DNA from: Shewanella sp. c952
Lineage (GTDB): Bacteria > Pseudomonadota > Gammaproteobacteria > Enterobacterales > Shewanellaceae
NCBI RefSeq assembly: GCF_019654975.1
Contig: NZ_BPEW01000004.1
Span: forward strand, 62,001-126,000
Direction: 5' to 3'
Length of the DNA stretch: 64,000 nucleotides
The position numbers were made by a program, and so were the translations under genes. Position 1 is the stretch's first letter, and every line of letters starts with the position of its first letter. Positions 53,819 through 63,618 of this stretch are shown here, piece by piece. Below the pieces are notes generated by a model. It made no database searches. It was not told where the DNA came from and saw nothing but the letters and a program-made list of their open reading frames with translations.

Positions 53819-54831
53819 GCACTGTAAATGTGAGTAAAACCGTTCAGCTTAGCCACGGCGGAGGCGGCAAAGAGATGAACCGCCTGATCAAAGATATTTT
53901 TTTTAAAGCCTTCGACAATCCTATATTGAGAAGTGAAGAGGATTCAGCACGGCTGCACTTTAACGGGGATACTGCTTTTACGACAGACTCTTTTACGGTA
54001 GCACCACTATTTTTCGCCGGGGGTGATATAGGAAAACTTGCCATAGCGGGAACCGTTAACGATCTCGCTATGATGGGCGCAGAGCCGCAATTTTTAAGCA
54101 GTAGCTTTATTATTGAGGAAGGTTTTCCAATAGAAGATCTAAAAACTATCGTCGCAAGTATGGCAACTGAGCTTAAAAAGTCAGGTGCTAGAATAGTATG
54201 CGGAGATACAAAGGTCGTTCCTAGAGGCTGCGCTGACGGCGTGTTCATCAATACCTCTGGTGTCGGCCGTATTATCAATAACGGCATCTCAGTCAAAAAC
54301 TTAAAACAAGATGATGTCATCATCGTTTCTCGAGATATTGGCCGTCATGGCGCGGCAATTTTAATGGCTCGCGAAGGACTTGCAGTGGAATCTGAACTCA
54401 CCAGTGATTGTGCGACATTATGGCCAATTGTTGAACAACTGATAGCGAGTAATGTTGAAATACACGCCATGCGTGACGCCACTCGTGGAGGCTTATCTGC
54501 TGTACTAAACGAATGGGCATCAGCATCACAAGTCGGCATTACTGTTAATGAGTCAGAAATCCCCGTTAGCCAAGAAGTCGCAGGTTTGTGCGAGCTTTAT
54601 GGGTTTGAGTCTTTTGATTTAGCCAATGAAGGTACTTTTATTCTGGCTGTTGCCCAGGATTGTGCAGAGAAAACCCTACAAATTATGCAAACGTTTTGTC
54701 ACTGTGAACAAGCAGCTATCATCGGCAAGGTTACTGATATTAAAATAGGGAAAGTGATCCTGAATACGCCCTGGGGAAGTAGTCGATTTTTAGATGTGCC
54801 ACAAGGTGAGTTGCTGCCGAGGATCTGCTAG
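53815..54831 (+). CDS. hypE: Hydrogenase maturation protein HypE
   Basis: A 338-residue ATP-dependent dehydratase that converts the carbamoyl group on its C-terminal cysteine to thiocyanate. The C-terminus ends PRIC, the universal HypE acceptor motif. [11 protein letters not shown] and the AIR-synthase-like nucleotide-binding region ([24 protein letters not shown]) are intact. It overlaps hypD by 4 bp (ATGA). Confidence 0.97.
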   Translation: MSTVNVSKTVQLSHGGGGKEMNRLIKDIFFKAFDNPILRSEEDSARLHFNGDTAFTTDSFTVAPLFFAGGDIGKLAIAGTVNDLAMMGAEPQFLSSSFIIEEGFPIEDLKTIVASMATELKKSGARIVCGDTKVVPRGCADGVFINTSGVGRIINNGISVKNLKQDDVIIVSRDIGRHGAAILMAREGLAVESELTSDCATLWPIVEQLIASNVEIHAMRDATRGGLSAVLNEWASASQVGITVNESEIPVSQEVAGLCELYGFESFDLANEGTFILAVAQDCAEKTLQIMQTFCHCEQAAIIGKVTDIKIGKVILNTPWGSSRFLDVPQGELLPRIC

Positions 54832-55178
54832 TGCATGAATATTCGATCGTAACTGCGCTTATCGAACAATGTGAAAAACTAGCTGAGCAAAACAGTGCAA
54901 ATAAAATTACCCGCGTTGACATAAAGCTAGGTATTTTAAGCGGTGTTGAACCGGCGTTATTAGAAACTGCATTCGAAGCGTTTAAGCTTGAAGGGATCTG
55001 CCATGAAGCGCAGCTTAACATGCAGATCCAACCATTAGTCTTGCAGTGTCATTCATGTAATCAACAAACAAACCACCAGCAACGCAGCATTGTTTGCGAT
55101 CATTGCCAAAGTACACATACTACCGTGCTTGATGGAGAAGATATGCTGCTAATGCAATTGGAATTAGAGCAGGTATAG
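54831..55178 (+). CDS. hypA: Hydrogenase nickel metallochaperone HypA
   Basis: A 115-residue metallochaperone. It must start at a GTG (54831) sharing its G with the hypE TAG stop, because this gives MHEYS, whose His2 and Glu3 bind nickel. Two CxxC pairs (CHSCNQQ and CDHCQS) form the structural zinc site. The GTG start and overlap imply translation coupled to hypE and reduced output. It is the last gene of the cluster. Confidence 0.94.
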   Translation: MHEYSIVTALIEQCEKLAEQNSANKITRVDIKLGILSGVEPALLETAFEAFKLEGICHEAQLNMQIQPLVLQCHSCNQQTNHQQRSIVCDHCQSTHTTVLDGEDMLLMQLELEQV

Positions 55179-55290
55179 TCACTCGACTTTTAAAAGTGCT
55201 TAGACTGCAAACTCTAGTGAAAATTTCAATTTAAAGTGGCTAGTTAAAGCAATCCTATTTGCCAGCTAAAAAACTATTCACATAATAAAA

Positions 55291-55328
55291 CAGGGCATTA
55301 TTCATTTGAATAATGCCCTGCTTTTTAT
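55291..55328. terminator. Bidirectional terminator between hypA and tadD
   Basis: A perfect 14-bp stem CAGGGCATTATTCA / TGAATAATGCCCTG with a two-base loop. It is followed by CTTTTTAT on the plus strand; on the minus strand TTTTATTATG follows. It ends the convergent hyp and tad operons. Confidence 0.88.
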
Positions 55329-55356
55329 GTTTATACTTTTAGAAAATAATACAAAA

Positions 55357-56388
55357 CTAGTTAGTAGCATGTGTAAATTCATCAGACAGCTCTGCTCTAG
55401 CTCTTTTTAAGTTTTTCTGTGCTTGTTCAAAATAACTTGGGGAGGTGTCTATTGCTCTTTCAAAAAGCTCAATCGCTTTTTCGTAATTCCCCTCTAGCAT
55501 TAGAAAATACCCAAGATCGTTTAAGGCATCAGCTGGCTCCATAGCTTGTTCAAATGTTGCCAAAGCACGTTTATGTAGCCCCTTCCTGACATAAACTAAT
55601 CCAAGATTGGTCCATGCTCTGTCAAGATTCTGATCTTCTCGAATTGCTTGCCTTAAATACCTTTCGGCAATCGTAAGCTCACCAGTAAGGTAATAAGAAT
55701 ACCCTAAATTAGAGATGATAATTGCAGAGTGTGGTTGAAGTTCTAGCAGTAACCTAAAATATTCACGTGCACTTTCATGTTTATTTTGAACATCATCAAG
55801 TATCGCAATTGCATTGTAAACTCGTGCAGGCGAATCTCGGTCAGGAACATACAAGCTGCCAATCATGCGGCTAACCGATAACGTCGCTAACCTTTTCTGG
55901 TCAAGCTCAATGGCTTTAGCCAGGTGTATTCTCGCTTCCCTGTATTGACGTTTATCCATGCTTACCACTCCAAGGTCTGCATGTACCATTATAAGGTTTG
56001 GGTCCAAAGCCAAAGCTTCGTTATAAGCCCTAAAGGCAATTTCAGGATTACCACGCATAGTATGGATCCTACCGATGTGATAAAACGTCTCAGCATTTTC
56101 GGCATTGAAATCTAGCGCCTGAATATAAGCATATAATGCTTTTTCAAGATTCCCAGATTGTTCCTCTTTGCGCGCTTTCATTAAGGCTTCTGCTTCTGTC
56201 TGCGGTGCTTCAAAGTCTGAAGTAATAGAAGATAACGCACCCGCATCAAGTAAGTCTTGTCGATTAGGAGCTTTGATCTGTTGTGGTTCCTCTGGTGTGG
56301 TCGAGGAGCAGGCAGTAAGACCACCCAACAGTAATAGCATCAATAAAAAGCTCAATGAACCTTTAAAAGAACCTTCAACAGCCATCAT
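55357..56388 (-). CDS. tadD: TPR lipoprotein TadD
   Basis: A 343-residue outer-membrane pilotin-like lipoprotein of the Flp/Tad system. A lipoprotein signal ends with the lipobox GLTAC, so the mature N-terminus is Cys27. Tetratricopeptide repeats cover most of the rest (for example EKALYAYIQALDFNAENAETFYHIG and RAYNEALALDPNLIMVHADLG). TadD proteins are thought to help RcpA assembly. It is the last gene of the tad operon on this strand, 36 bp after tadC. Confidence 0.88.
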   Translation of the reverse strand: MMAVEGSFKGSLSFLLMLLLLGGLTACSSTTPEEPQQIKAPNRQDLLDAGALSSITSDFEAPQTEAEALMKARKEEQSGNLEKALYAYIQALDFNAENAETFYHIGRIHTMRGNPEIAFRAYNEALALDPNLIMVHADLGVVSMDKRQYREARIHLAKAIELDQKRLATLSVSRMIGSLYVPDRDSPARVYNAIAILDDVQNKHESAREYFRLLLELQPHSAIIISNLGYSYYLTGELTIAERYLRQAIREDQNLDRAWTNLGLVYVRKGLHKRALATFEQAMEPADALNDLGYFLMLEGNYEKAIELFERAIDTSPSYFEQAQKNLKRARAELSDEFTHATN

Positions 56389-56423
56389 ATTTATCCTTAT
56401 ACTTCACCTTGGTGAAGACTCTA

Positions 56424-57392
56424 TTAGAATGCTTGTCCCCAAACTTTCATCACTTTCAGTACCGCTGGCCCCACCGCAACAATAAAGAATGAAGGCCATA
56501 TACAACACATCATGGGAAATATCATCTTAACGGCTAGCTTAGCAGCTTGCTCTTCTGCCGCCTGTAATCGCTTATCTCGATATTCGTCAGAAAAAACTCT
56601 AAGGGTTTCAGCAATACCTGTGCCCAAGCGCATACTTTGTGAGATCGCAGAATTCAGACCTTTGATATCCTCAAGACCCGTTCTATCGGTGAACTCTTGA
56701 AGCGCAACCTTAATTGTTAAACCTGCACGTACTTTGCTGCAGACCAAATCTAGCTCACTGGCGAGACTTGGGTGACTAAAGGCCAACTCTTTAGCTACGC
56801 GTTGTAAGGCGGCCATTAAACCGAGACCAGCTTCACAGCAAACAACTAATAAGTCTAATGCATCCGGAAAGCCGACCCTAAGTAATCGCATTCTTCGGTT
56901 AGCCAAAGATTGTAGAACCATTGAGGGCAAAATGAACGCCCCCCCAATGAACAAACAGAATATGTAAACGATCCAAATGCCTGCGATTTTGGGAAACAGG
57001 TTAAGAATGACAACTGAAATTACAGCGCCTAGTAGCAATAGCAGTAAACGAGCAGCATTGAAGATAGCTAACGAATTTTCTGAGTGGAAACCTGCGTGAA
57101 TTAACAATCTTCTCGTTTCATGATTAGAAAAGTTCATAAATGGCTTTTTTGCCATTTCGCCAATTCCATGTTCTAGGGTTTCAGAAACTGCATCACCACT
57201 AATACTCGCACTATTATCACTTGTATTTAGTTTTTTTAAACGCTTTCTTAGCGGAGAATAAATACCACTGATTAAGTATGAAATCGAGATTGCTAAAGTA
57301 ACCCCAGCAATGCCTGCTACTATGTATATAGCCCATTCAACATGTTGTGGATCATCAAAAAACTGTCCAAGTAAACCTATTAGGAATTCCAT
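56424..57392 (-). CDS. tadC: Tad secretion system inner-membrane platform protein TadC
   Basis: A 322-residue type II secretion F-domain protein. The start at 57392 (MEFLIGLLGQFF) lies one base after the tadB stop and about 12 bp after AAGGA; a TTG at 57404 overlapping tadB is a less likely alternative. Hydrophobic segments are at about 17-38, 105-145 and 295-315, with the GspF-like domain FPDALDLLVVCCEAGLGLMAALQRV between. With TadB it forms the platform driven by the TadA ATPase. Confidence 0.9.
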   Translation of the reverse strand: MEFLIGLLGQFFDDPQHVEWAIYIVAGIAGVTLAISISYLISGIYSPLRKRLKKLNTSDNSASISGDAVSETLEHGIGEMAKKPFMNFSNHETRRLLIHAGFHSENSLAIFNAARLLLLLLGAVISVVILNLFPKIAGIWIVYIFCLFIGGAFILPSMVLQSLANRRMRLLRVGFPDALDLLVVCCEAGLGLMAALQRVAKELAFSHPSLASELDLVCSKVRAGLTIKVALQEFTDRTGLEDIKGLNSAISQSMRLGTGIAETLRVFSDEYRDKRLQAAEEQAAKLAVKMIFPMMCCIWPSFFIVAVGPAVLKVMKVWGQAF

Positions 57393-57393
57393 A

Positions 57394-58371
57394 TTACATA
57401 TCAATCCTTATAATTTTACTAATCCAAAAGCCACCGACAAACATACCAATAGCTCCCCACATCAACAATTTGTGCCCCTCTTCCGTGCCGGTTAGTTCAC
57501 CCACGTAGCCAGGGGTTTGCAGATAGATCACAGCAAATAAAACAAAGGGTAACAAGATTAAGATCCAAGCAGACAAACGCCCTTCCGCTGACAAAGTTCT
57601 AACTCTTCGTCTAAAAGTAAACCTTAGCCTTATCACTCTGGCGAGGTTTTGAATATTTTCAGCAAGATTCCCCCCGGTTTCTTTCTGAACCATAACTGCA
57701 CTGGCAAAGGCCATTGCTGATACACTTGGCACACGCTCAATAAAACTAAGTAGTGCTCGTTTGGTGTCTTTACTGTAGTTAATATTGGCAAACATTAAAC
57801 TAAACTCTTTAGCAAGCGGCCCTTCCATCTCCTCTGTTACCAGTTTTACGGCGTCTGAAAAAGAATAACCCGCCTGTAACGCTCGCCTTAATACGTCCAA
57901 AGCATCTGGAAAACTTTCTTCAATTTTGTCCATACGCTTATTAGTATCCCGCACCAACTTAAAATTAAATAAGAAAAGAACCAATCCAAATACAAAAACA
58001 CCAGCCACAATTTCACCTAAGTAAAGCCAAGCTCCAACTGAAGTAATCGTCGCGGTGGCTAAGGCTAAAAAAAGGAACTGATGTCCCAGTAATTTGTAAT
58101 CTGCGAGTTCGAGTCGATAACTCAAATTCTCTATAAATTGAAAGCTTTCTAAATAACGACCAACACTTCCTAGTTTTGCCAGCCGGCTTTTCCGCAATAG
58201 CGAAGTTTCAAATGTTGTATTTTCACCATCTTGTGACAAACTTTTTAAACGCTTTCGAACTAACGCGGTATTGGCACGTTGTGGGCTATAGACAGGTAAA
58301 AAAAGAGCTTGGGATAAAAAGATTACTGCAATAAAAATAAGACCAAGAAAGATAACTTCATTTGAAAACAT
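57394..58371 (-). CDS. tadB: Tad secretion system inner-membrane platform protein TadB
   Basis: A 325-residue GspF-domain membrane protein, paralogous to TadC. Family features are FPDALDVLRRALQAGYSFSDAV, KETGGNLAENIQNLARVIR and the C-terminal double helix (WILILLPFVLFAVIYLQ and KLLMWGAIGMFVGGFW). N-terminal hydrophobic segments are at about 5-27 and 96-140. It lies 11 bp after tadA. Confidence 0.92.
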   Translation of the reverse strand: MFSNEVIFLGLIFIAVIFLSQALFLPVYSPQRANTALVRKRLKSLSQDGENTTFETSLLRKSRLAKLGSVGRYLESFQFIENLSYRLELADYKLLGHQFLFLALATATITSVGAWLYLGEIVAGVFVFGLVLFLFNFKLVRDTNKRMDKIEESFPDALDVLRRALQAGYSFSDAVKLVTEEMEGPLAKEFSLMFANINYSKDTKRALLSFIERVPSVSAMAFASAVMVQKETGGNLAENIQNLARVIRLRFTFRRRVRTLSAEGRLSAWILILLPFVLFAVIYLQTPGYVGELTGTEEGHKLLMWGAIGMFVGGFWISKIIRIDM

Positions 58372-58382
58372 AAGCTAAACCC

Positions 58383-59714
58383 CTAAAATTCTGCAAATGG
58401 ATCGCCACAATTAAATAGATTATAAGGAAGCTCTATACCATGCTGTTTTAACTTACTGTGGAAGCCAGGTATAACGCCCGTCGCTTCAAATGCTCCAACA
58501 ATCTCTCCACCTTCCTTCATGCCAGTTCGATTAAATCTGAAAATTTCAGACATAGTTATAATCTCCCCCTCCATACCATTGATCTCTTGAATACTTGTAA
58601 CACGACGGCGACCATCCTCCTGACGCTCTAGCTGCACGACGAGGTCTATTGCAGATGCTACTTGAGTACGTATATTGCTTACAGGCATATCAAACCCTGC
58701 CATACAAACCATATACTCCAATCGTCCTAGTGCGTCTCGAGGACTGTTTGCATGCAGTGTTGTTAACGACCCTTCGTGACCGGTGTTCATCGCTGTAAGC
58801 ATATCGAGAGCCTCACCACCACGAACCTCACCAATAACGATACGGTCAGGTCTCATACGCAGACAGTTTTTAACGAGGTCTCGTTGTGAAACCTCACCCT
58901 TTCCCTCTATATTTTGTGGTCGAGTTTCTAACCTCACAGTATGAGGTTGTTGTAACTGTAATTCAGCTGAATCTTCAATGGTGACGATACGTTCGTCGGA
59001 TGGAATATAACCCGACAGCATATTTAGGAGGGTGGTTTTTCCGCTACCGGTGCCGCCAGAGACCAAAATATTTAGCTTTCCTTTTACGCTGCCTTGCAAC
59101 AATTCAATCATTTCTTCAGTGACTGAACCTATATCAATAAGTTGTTTTGCATTTAGCTTATCAACGGCAAAACGTCGAATAGATAAAGATGGACCATCTA
59201 AAGCTAACGGTGGGATGATTGCATTAACTCGAGAACCGTCAGCAAGACGAGCATCCACCATCGGTGAGGACTCATCAATCCTCCTACCGACACTCGATAC
59301 AATACGATCAATAATATTTAGTAGATGCGCATTGCTATGGAATTTAATGTTAACCGACTGCAATTTCCCCTTTCTTTCAACATAGACGCGATCATAGGAA
59401 TTGACCAAAATGTCGGATATAGAAGGGTCTGCAAGTAGTATCTCAAGCGGACCAAGCCCTAGAACTTCATCGATGATAAGCTTTATCAAGCGCTTTCTTG
59501 ATGAAAGGTTCAAAGGTAGGCGCATTTCCGACAATATTTTGTCGCAAATCTGACTAATTTGAGTTTCTGCTTGTTCTTTTGAAACAGTTTCAATCAGCGA
59601 CAAATCCATTACACTTAATAATTTGTCATAGAGTTGAATCTTAATATCTTGTTCTTCTTGGCTTAGTGGTTGAAATTCAGAAGACTCTTTTCCATTATGC
59701 TGATTAATATCCAT
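58383..59714 (-). CDS. tadA: Tad pilus assembly ATPase TadA/CpaF
   Basis: A 443-residue secretion ATPase of the VirB11/GspE group that powers Flp pilus extension. Walker A is GGTGSGKTT (220-228), the Asp-box-like region is [22 protein letters not shown], and Walker B is [11 protein letters not shown] (291-301). The His box follows in [18 protein letters not shown]. The N-terminal domain contains [21 protein letters not shown], typical of CpaF. It starts 1 bp after tadZ ends. Confidence 0.95.
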   Translation of the reverse strand: MDINQHNGKESSEFQPLSQEEQDIKIQLYDKLLSVMDLSLIETVSKEQAETQISQICDKILSEMRLPLNLSSRKRLIKLIIDEVLGLGPLEILLADPSISDILVNSYDRVYVERKGKLQSVNIKFHSNAHLLNIIDRIVSSVGRRIDESSPMVDARLADGSRVNAIIPPLALDGPSLSIRRFAVDKLNAKQLIDIGSVTEEMIELLQGSVKGKLNILVSGGTGSGKTTLLNMLSGYIPSDERIVTIEDSAELQLQQPHTVRLETRPQNIEGKGEVSQRDLVKNCLRMRPDRIVIGEVRGGEALDMLTAMNTGHEGSLTTLHANSPRDALGRLEYMVCMAGFDMPVSNIRTQVASAIDLVVQLERQEDGRRRVTSIQEINGMEGEIITMSEIFRFNRTGMKEGGEIVGAFEATGVIPGFHSKLKQHGIELPYNLFNCGDPFAEF

Positions 59715-59715
59715 A

Positions 59716-60945
59716 TCATTTCCCTAGTAATCGCTCCCAAAAACCCGCCCTTTTTATACTTTCTACTTTATCAAGCGGCATTAACTCAGTTACTAAATAT
59801 TGAATATCTTGTAACATCTTCTGTTTCTTAGCTATTTCAGTTATTGATTTTCCTAATTCGACACATTCGCTAGATAACTTATAGTCATTAACAATAGTAA
59901 ACACCGAGTCAATACCAATAGTTTGTTTAATGTCAGCGAGCTTAATATCAGATTGTTTGTCATATCTATTTATTACTAAGCTAATTTTTTCGTGAGCAAC
60001 CCCCATATTTTCGAGTTGCTTTATTAAGTCTTTAGTTTGACGTAAGTGCATGATGTTTTGCTGGGTAACCACGAGAACCTTTGCATCGAGTAAAAGTTCA
60101 TCATTCCAGAATTCCGGTCCACGGGAGAAATCTAATATAACTTGCTTATAAAATTGACGACATTTGCGCACTAAATCTGTTGTTTTAGTTAAATCAAGCT
60201 CACTACTTAAAGACAGTAACTCAAAGGGTTTTGCAGCCAATAGGCTTAAATTATTGTTAGAAGTCATGGTACTTTTAAGAGCGACTTCGTCCATATCATC
60301 TAAAGACCAAAGTACATCACATATTGAATAGTTGGCTTCCATCCCCAAAATATGAGCTAGTGAGCCATGATGTAGATCGGTATCAAGTAAGCAAACGTCG
60401 TAACTTTCTCTTTGTGCAGCTACGCTCGCTATACTTGCAGCTATGAAACTCGCCCCGGAACCCGATTTCCCATTTACTACAGCTAAAACAGGTGCAAGTA
60501 CAGCCTCCTCGATTAAGCGATTAGAAACCTTTAATATCGCTCCATATATCTCTTCAACAGGCGCGTCACTGGCGATAAAATCACTCACCTTGTACTGAAA
60601 AGCTAACCGTAAAATGCTTGGCGGAGTATCTTTTCCCAGCAAAATAATATCAACACCAAAGTTAGCAGCATAACCGAGTGCCTGTTTTGCTTCACGCTCA
60701 TCATTAGGCAAATGTAACAATATTAGGTTGATATCATTATTCGGATTTTGTTTGAAATCTTCTAAATAGGAATTCACAGAACAAGACAAACGCTCTACTT
60801 GGCTAAGTAGATCAGCAAATGTCTCTATGTTAGAAATATCTTTAACCGCTACGATTGCATTAACAGGAAAAGGTAATAGCATAGGCGTCACTGATTTAGG
60901 CTCATCATTAATATTTGCAACGCAAAGTTCTAGCGGATTGTCCAT
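59716..60945 (-). CDS. tadZ: Tad locus localisation protein TadZ/CpaE (atypical P-loop)
   Basis: A 409-residue MinD/ParA-related protein that localises the Tad machinery. The N-terminal third (about 30-150) looks like an atypical receiver domain (IVAVKDISNIETFADLLSQ, LILLHLPNDEREAKQALGYA). The P-loop is GKSGSGAS (159-166): the deviant Walker A keeps its first Lys but has Ala where the second Lys is expected. LLDTDLHHGSLAHILG and VILDFSRGPEFW follow. A very strong ribosome site, GGGAGGTAGGAGG, lies upstream. It is one of the tad genes set off by a small (84-bp) gap. Confidence 0.85.
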   Translation of the reverse strand: MDNPLELCVANINDEPKSVTPMLLPFPVNAIVAVKDISNIETFADLLSQVERLSCSVNSYLEDFKQNPNNDINLILLHLPNDEREAKQALGYAANFGVDIILLGKDTPPSILRLAFQYKVSDFIASDAPVEEIYGAILKVSNRLIEEAVLAPVLAVVNGKSGSGASFIAASIASVAAQRESYDVCLLDTDLHHGSLAHILGMEANYSICDVLWSLDDMDEVALKSTMTSNNNLSLLAAKPFELLSLSSELDLTKTTDLVRKCRQFYKQVILDFSRGPEFWNDELLLDAKVLVVTQQNIMHLRQTKDLIKQLENMGVAHEKISLVINRYDKQSDIKLADIKQTIGIDSVFTIVNDYKLSSECVELGKSITEIAKKQKMLQDIQYLVTELMPLDKVESIKRAGFWERLLGK

Positions 60946-61029
60946 ATTCCTCCTACCTCCCTAATTAAATTCACTTACATTTACTATAGCTATCATTTTC
61001 TAAGTTATGATTTTATTTAGATAAAAAAA

Positions 61030-61476
61030 TCAACTGCAAGTGGTTGAACCGCCTTTGAACACACCTAAGCTTTCTCTCGGCAAGGTCGAAGAAAATATTG
61101 GAGAGTTAAGAGTAATAAAAAGCCCAGGAACTATAAACTGATGTTGATAGTTTATAATTTCAGCTCGGACTAATTTAATGTCACTACCATAGGTCAAGTC
61201 TGTTGATGCTGAGCCATCAATGTCTAAGTAACTAATCTCTAGATTAGCGACATTTAAATTTGGCACTAAAGATGCTCCATTAAAAAGGCCCAAGTTGCGA
61301 GTGTCATCAGTAATCAGACACACAACCGCGACTCTTGCAGCCCTGCGTGCAGCTTCATGAAGGACACTATAAGTGTAAAGTAGCCTTCCCACTTCTATTG
61401 CACTAAACAAAAGCAAAAAGAACACACTTGCCACTATGGAAAACTCAACCGCATAGAGCCCACGAACACGTTTCAT
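61030..61476 (-). CDS. tadF: TadE/TadF-like pseudopilin-type protein
   Basis: A 148-residue protein with a TadE-like N-terminus: a short basic leader then GLYAVEFSIVASVFFLLLFSAIEVGRLLYTYS (about 7-37), with the AVEF motif cleaved by TadV-type peptidases in other systems. The C-terminal domain has Cys residues near both ends (C53, C147). It overlaps the preceding gene by 4 bp (ATGA type). Called TadF by position; E and F members are hard to tell apart by sequence. Confidence 0.78.
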   Translation of the reverse strand: MKRVRGLYAVEFSIVASVFFLLLFSAIEVGRLLYTYSVLHEAARRAARVAVVCLITDDTRNLGLFNGASLVPNLNVANLEISYLDIDGSASTDLTYGSDIKLVRAEIINYQHQFIVPGLFITLNSPIFSSTLPRESLGVFKGGSTTCS

Positions 61477-61952
61477 ATTGCCCTCATTGCATATTTGGCA
61501 CTCAAATTAAAACTTAAATCAATTCCATCACCAAAACCAAAACCCTGTACCTTATCAAAAAAAACTGGCGTCCAATCATAGTCAACAGTAATAACCATGA
61601 TGCCGCTATTAGCGGGCATTTCTGCAATACTAACATCAGTGATACTTATCCCGGACAGTAGTGCGCTGCTTCCCGTATTAGCGCCATAAACCAGCAGGTG
61701 CTTGGTATCCGAGATACATCCATCACAGTTGTTATCAGTCAGTGTCGAGGGGACTCCGTTACCGGTGGTAATAACGGTTTGCGATAAATGCCTACCTGCA
61801 TCACGTACCATTCGAGTCAAATGACTATATTGATATATTCCCCGGCCTAACTCCGCCGTGATGAATATCAGCAGCAGAAAAATAGGGATCAGCAAGGTAA
61901 ACTCAACGGCTGCCACCCCCGATTGTTCCGTATAATTTCTTCGTGTTCTCAT
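61473..61952 (-). CDS. tadE: TadE-like pseudopilin-type protein
   Basis: A 159-residue protein beginning MRTRRNYTEQSGVAAVEFTLLIPIFLLLIFITAELGRGIYQYS, the TadE-like N-terminal pattern with Glu in AAVEF. Two cysteines are in DNNCDGCISD. TadE-like proteins are thought to be minor components of the Flp pilus or its assembly apparatus. It is 10 bp from tadG and overlaps tadF by 4 bp. Confidence 0.82.
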   Translation of the reverse strand: MRTRRNYTEQSGVAAVEFTLLIPIFLLLIFITAELGRGIYQYSHLTRMVRDAGRHLSQTVITTGNGVPSTLTDNNCDGCISDTKHLLVYGANTGSSALLSGISITDVSIAEMPANSGIMVITVDYDWTPVFFDKVQGFGFGDGIDLSFNLSAKYAMRAI

Positions 61953-61962
61953 CTCAATGTCC

Positions 61963-63297
61963 CTAGGAATCTGGGCTATCAGGATCCCAATATAAAACGA
62001 TGGTTGAACTATCGCCTACATAAGCAGGGTCTAAAGAAGCGGTACCAGTATTCTTACAGATACTTAAAAACTCTCCTACGATGTAAGAACTTTGGCCATT
62101 ACCACCAACCTGCTGAGTAAGGAAAAAACAGGCAGTTCCTATAATGTCGATATCATAAGAACCATTTTCATTTGGATCACAAACCCCCACAACGATGTTC
62201 AGCTCTCTCCGACTAGGTATTGCATTAGGATCGTCGGTAGTTGCGCAAGCCTGCGGCGTTTCAGAGTTATTGTCGCTGTCATACTGACTCCATGAGTACG
62301 CACCATCAGAGTTCGTAATGATTGTTTCCATCACAGGTTTACCCTTATCATCAACAACAGGTACCCCGTCAACTTCTGATTGCACTTCGCCTATTGTTAC
62401 TTCAGTACCTTCACATATATTGGTGTCTCTCGGATTATCAACACTATTGGTGCCAGCTTGCCCCCACTCTCCAAATCGAGTGTTCATTCCTTGTGCTGCA
62501 GGACCTACCGTATTACCCGTTTTAGTCGTGGCAGTAATCCCTGCGCCGACACACTGATCTGGTGAATAGGTTCCAGAAAAAGCATCGCGAAGGTCACTAC
62601 CACCGCGATCTCCATTAAGGCTAATTAGTTGGAAATTACCGGCACCATTCGCACTTGGGGCACCGGAACCGACTTTCATAACATGCAACCCATTTGCCAA
62701 TCCGTAGTTATCTTCCGCAGAAGAACCTGGTTCTCCACAGACTAATAAAGGAACAACTTTATTAACACACAGTAAGTCTTGACTTCGACCCGCAACAGCA
62801 GAAGCTCGGATCTCTTTATTAAAATTTAATATGTCTGCTAAAAAGTTTGATAAAGGTACATCTTCAACCTTAACTCTTACGTATTCACTGCCTTCCAAGA
62901 GCACAGCGTTAAAAGGGTCTGGTAGTTGGGAGAATTCAATTTGAAGATGAGCAGTAACTTGGGTCTCATTGAAATCCGGAGTTACAAGGGAGGCAGCTGT
63001 TTTTAACTCTCCGTTTTCACTAAAATTTAGATTCTGAACCAATATTTCGTAAGCGGCTTCTCTTGCTTCGTACAATGTTGCACCATCTTGCAAAACTTTT
63101 GCCGCACTCAATGCCGCGGCATCAACGGCATTTTGTAAACGCCCTTTGCTTAACAGCATGTGTCCACCATCTAATGCAAGTGCCGCAAATGCTACAATGG
63201 CAAAGATACCGATAGTGAACATGACAAGAATAGCTCCGGATTGAAACTTCATCTTTGTAAGAATGATTGGTTTGCGAAAACGCTTAAAATCACGCAT
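61963..63297 (-). CDS. tadG: TadG-like protein with N-terminal Tad domain
   Basis: A 444-residue protein with one N-terminal membrane helix (FQSGAILVMFTIGIFAIVAFAALALDGG, about 18-45) followed by the Tad N-terminal pattern LQNAVDAAALSAAKVLQDGATLYEAREAAYEI. The C-terminal two-thirds is probably periplasmic and rich in Gly, Asp and Ser, with Cys pairs. I do not see a von Willebrand factor A metal-binding motif (DxSxS), although some TadG proteins have one. It lies 14 bp after the small lipoprotein gene. Confidence 0.82.
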   Translation of the reverse strand: MRDFKRFRKPIILTKMKFQSGAILVMFTIGIFAIVAFAALALDGGHMLLSKGRLQNAVDAAALSAAKVLQDGATLYEAREAAYEILVQNLNFSENGELKTAASLVTPDFNETQVTAHLQIEFSQLPDPFNAVLLEGSEYVRVKVEDVPLSNFLADILNFNKEIRASAVAGRSQDLLCVNKVVPLLVCGEPGSSAEDNYGLANGLHVMKVGSGAPSANGAGNFQLISLNGDRGGSDLRDAFSGTYSPDQCVGAGITATTKTGNTVGPAAQGMNTRFGEWGQAGTNSVDNPRDTNICEGTEVTIGEVQSEVDGVPVVDDKGKPVMETIITNSDGAYSWSQYDSDNNSETPQACATTDDPNAIPSRRELNIVVGVCDPNENGSYDIDIIGTACFFLTQQVGGNGQSSYIVGEFLSICKNTGTASLDPAYVGDSSTIVLYWDPDSPDS

Positions 63298-63311
63298 AAC
63301 TCGCCTCTAGT

Positions 63312-63602
63312 TCAATTGCTGCTCGAACTACCCGCTGTAACCGAGCCCATACTTTTGGAAGATTGAGGTGCTACAGAGCTACTTCTATAAGACTGCATAA
63401 CCTTACGACCATAGTTGCCTTCTAGACTAAGTATAATACCGTCGTTTTTTTCTGCAGCGTCGGGATCCAATATTTGTACTTGCTTAATCTGGTAATGACT
63501 CTCACCCATTGGAAAATCATTAACTTGGGTACACCCGGAAATCATGAATATTCCGCAAATAAATGCAGTTAATTGGACTAAAACTTCAGATCTTAATTTC
63601 AT
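63312..63602 (-). CDS. Small lipoprotein in tad operon, unfamiliar
   Basis: A 96-residue protein from the ATG at 63602 (MKLRSEVLVQLTAFICGIFMISGC). The lipoprotein signal ends with ISGC, so Cys24 should be lipidated. The mature part (about 72 residues) ends in a Ser-rich stretch. A longer frame reaching 63713 overlaps rcpA and is less likely. In other tad loci the gene after rcpA is rcpB, often an OmpA-like outer-membrane lipoprotein; this one is shorter and I see no OmpA motif. It may be an RcpB analogue or a pilotin. Named only by position. Confidence 0.65.
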   Translation of the reverse strand: MKLRSEVLVQLTAFICGIFMISGCTQVNDFPMGESHYQIKQVQILDPDAAEKNDGIILSLEGNYGRKVMQSYRSSSVAPQSSKSMGSVTAGSSSSN

Positions 63603-63618
63603 TACATTTTCTCCAATT

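Noticed and set aside
53844..54323. 159-residue frame antisense to hypE
   Set aside because: hypE is complete and conserved on the plus strand; the antisense frame has no start signal.
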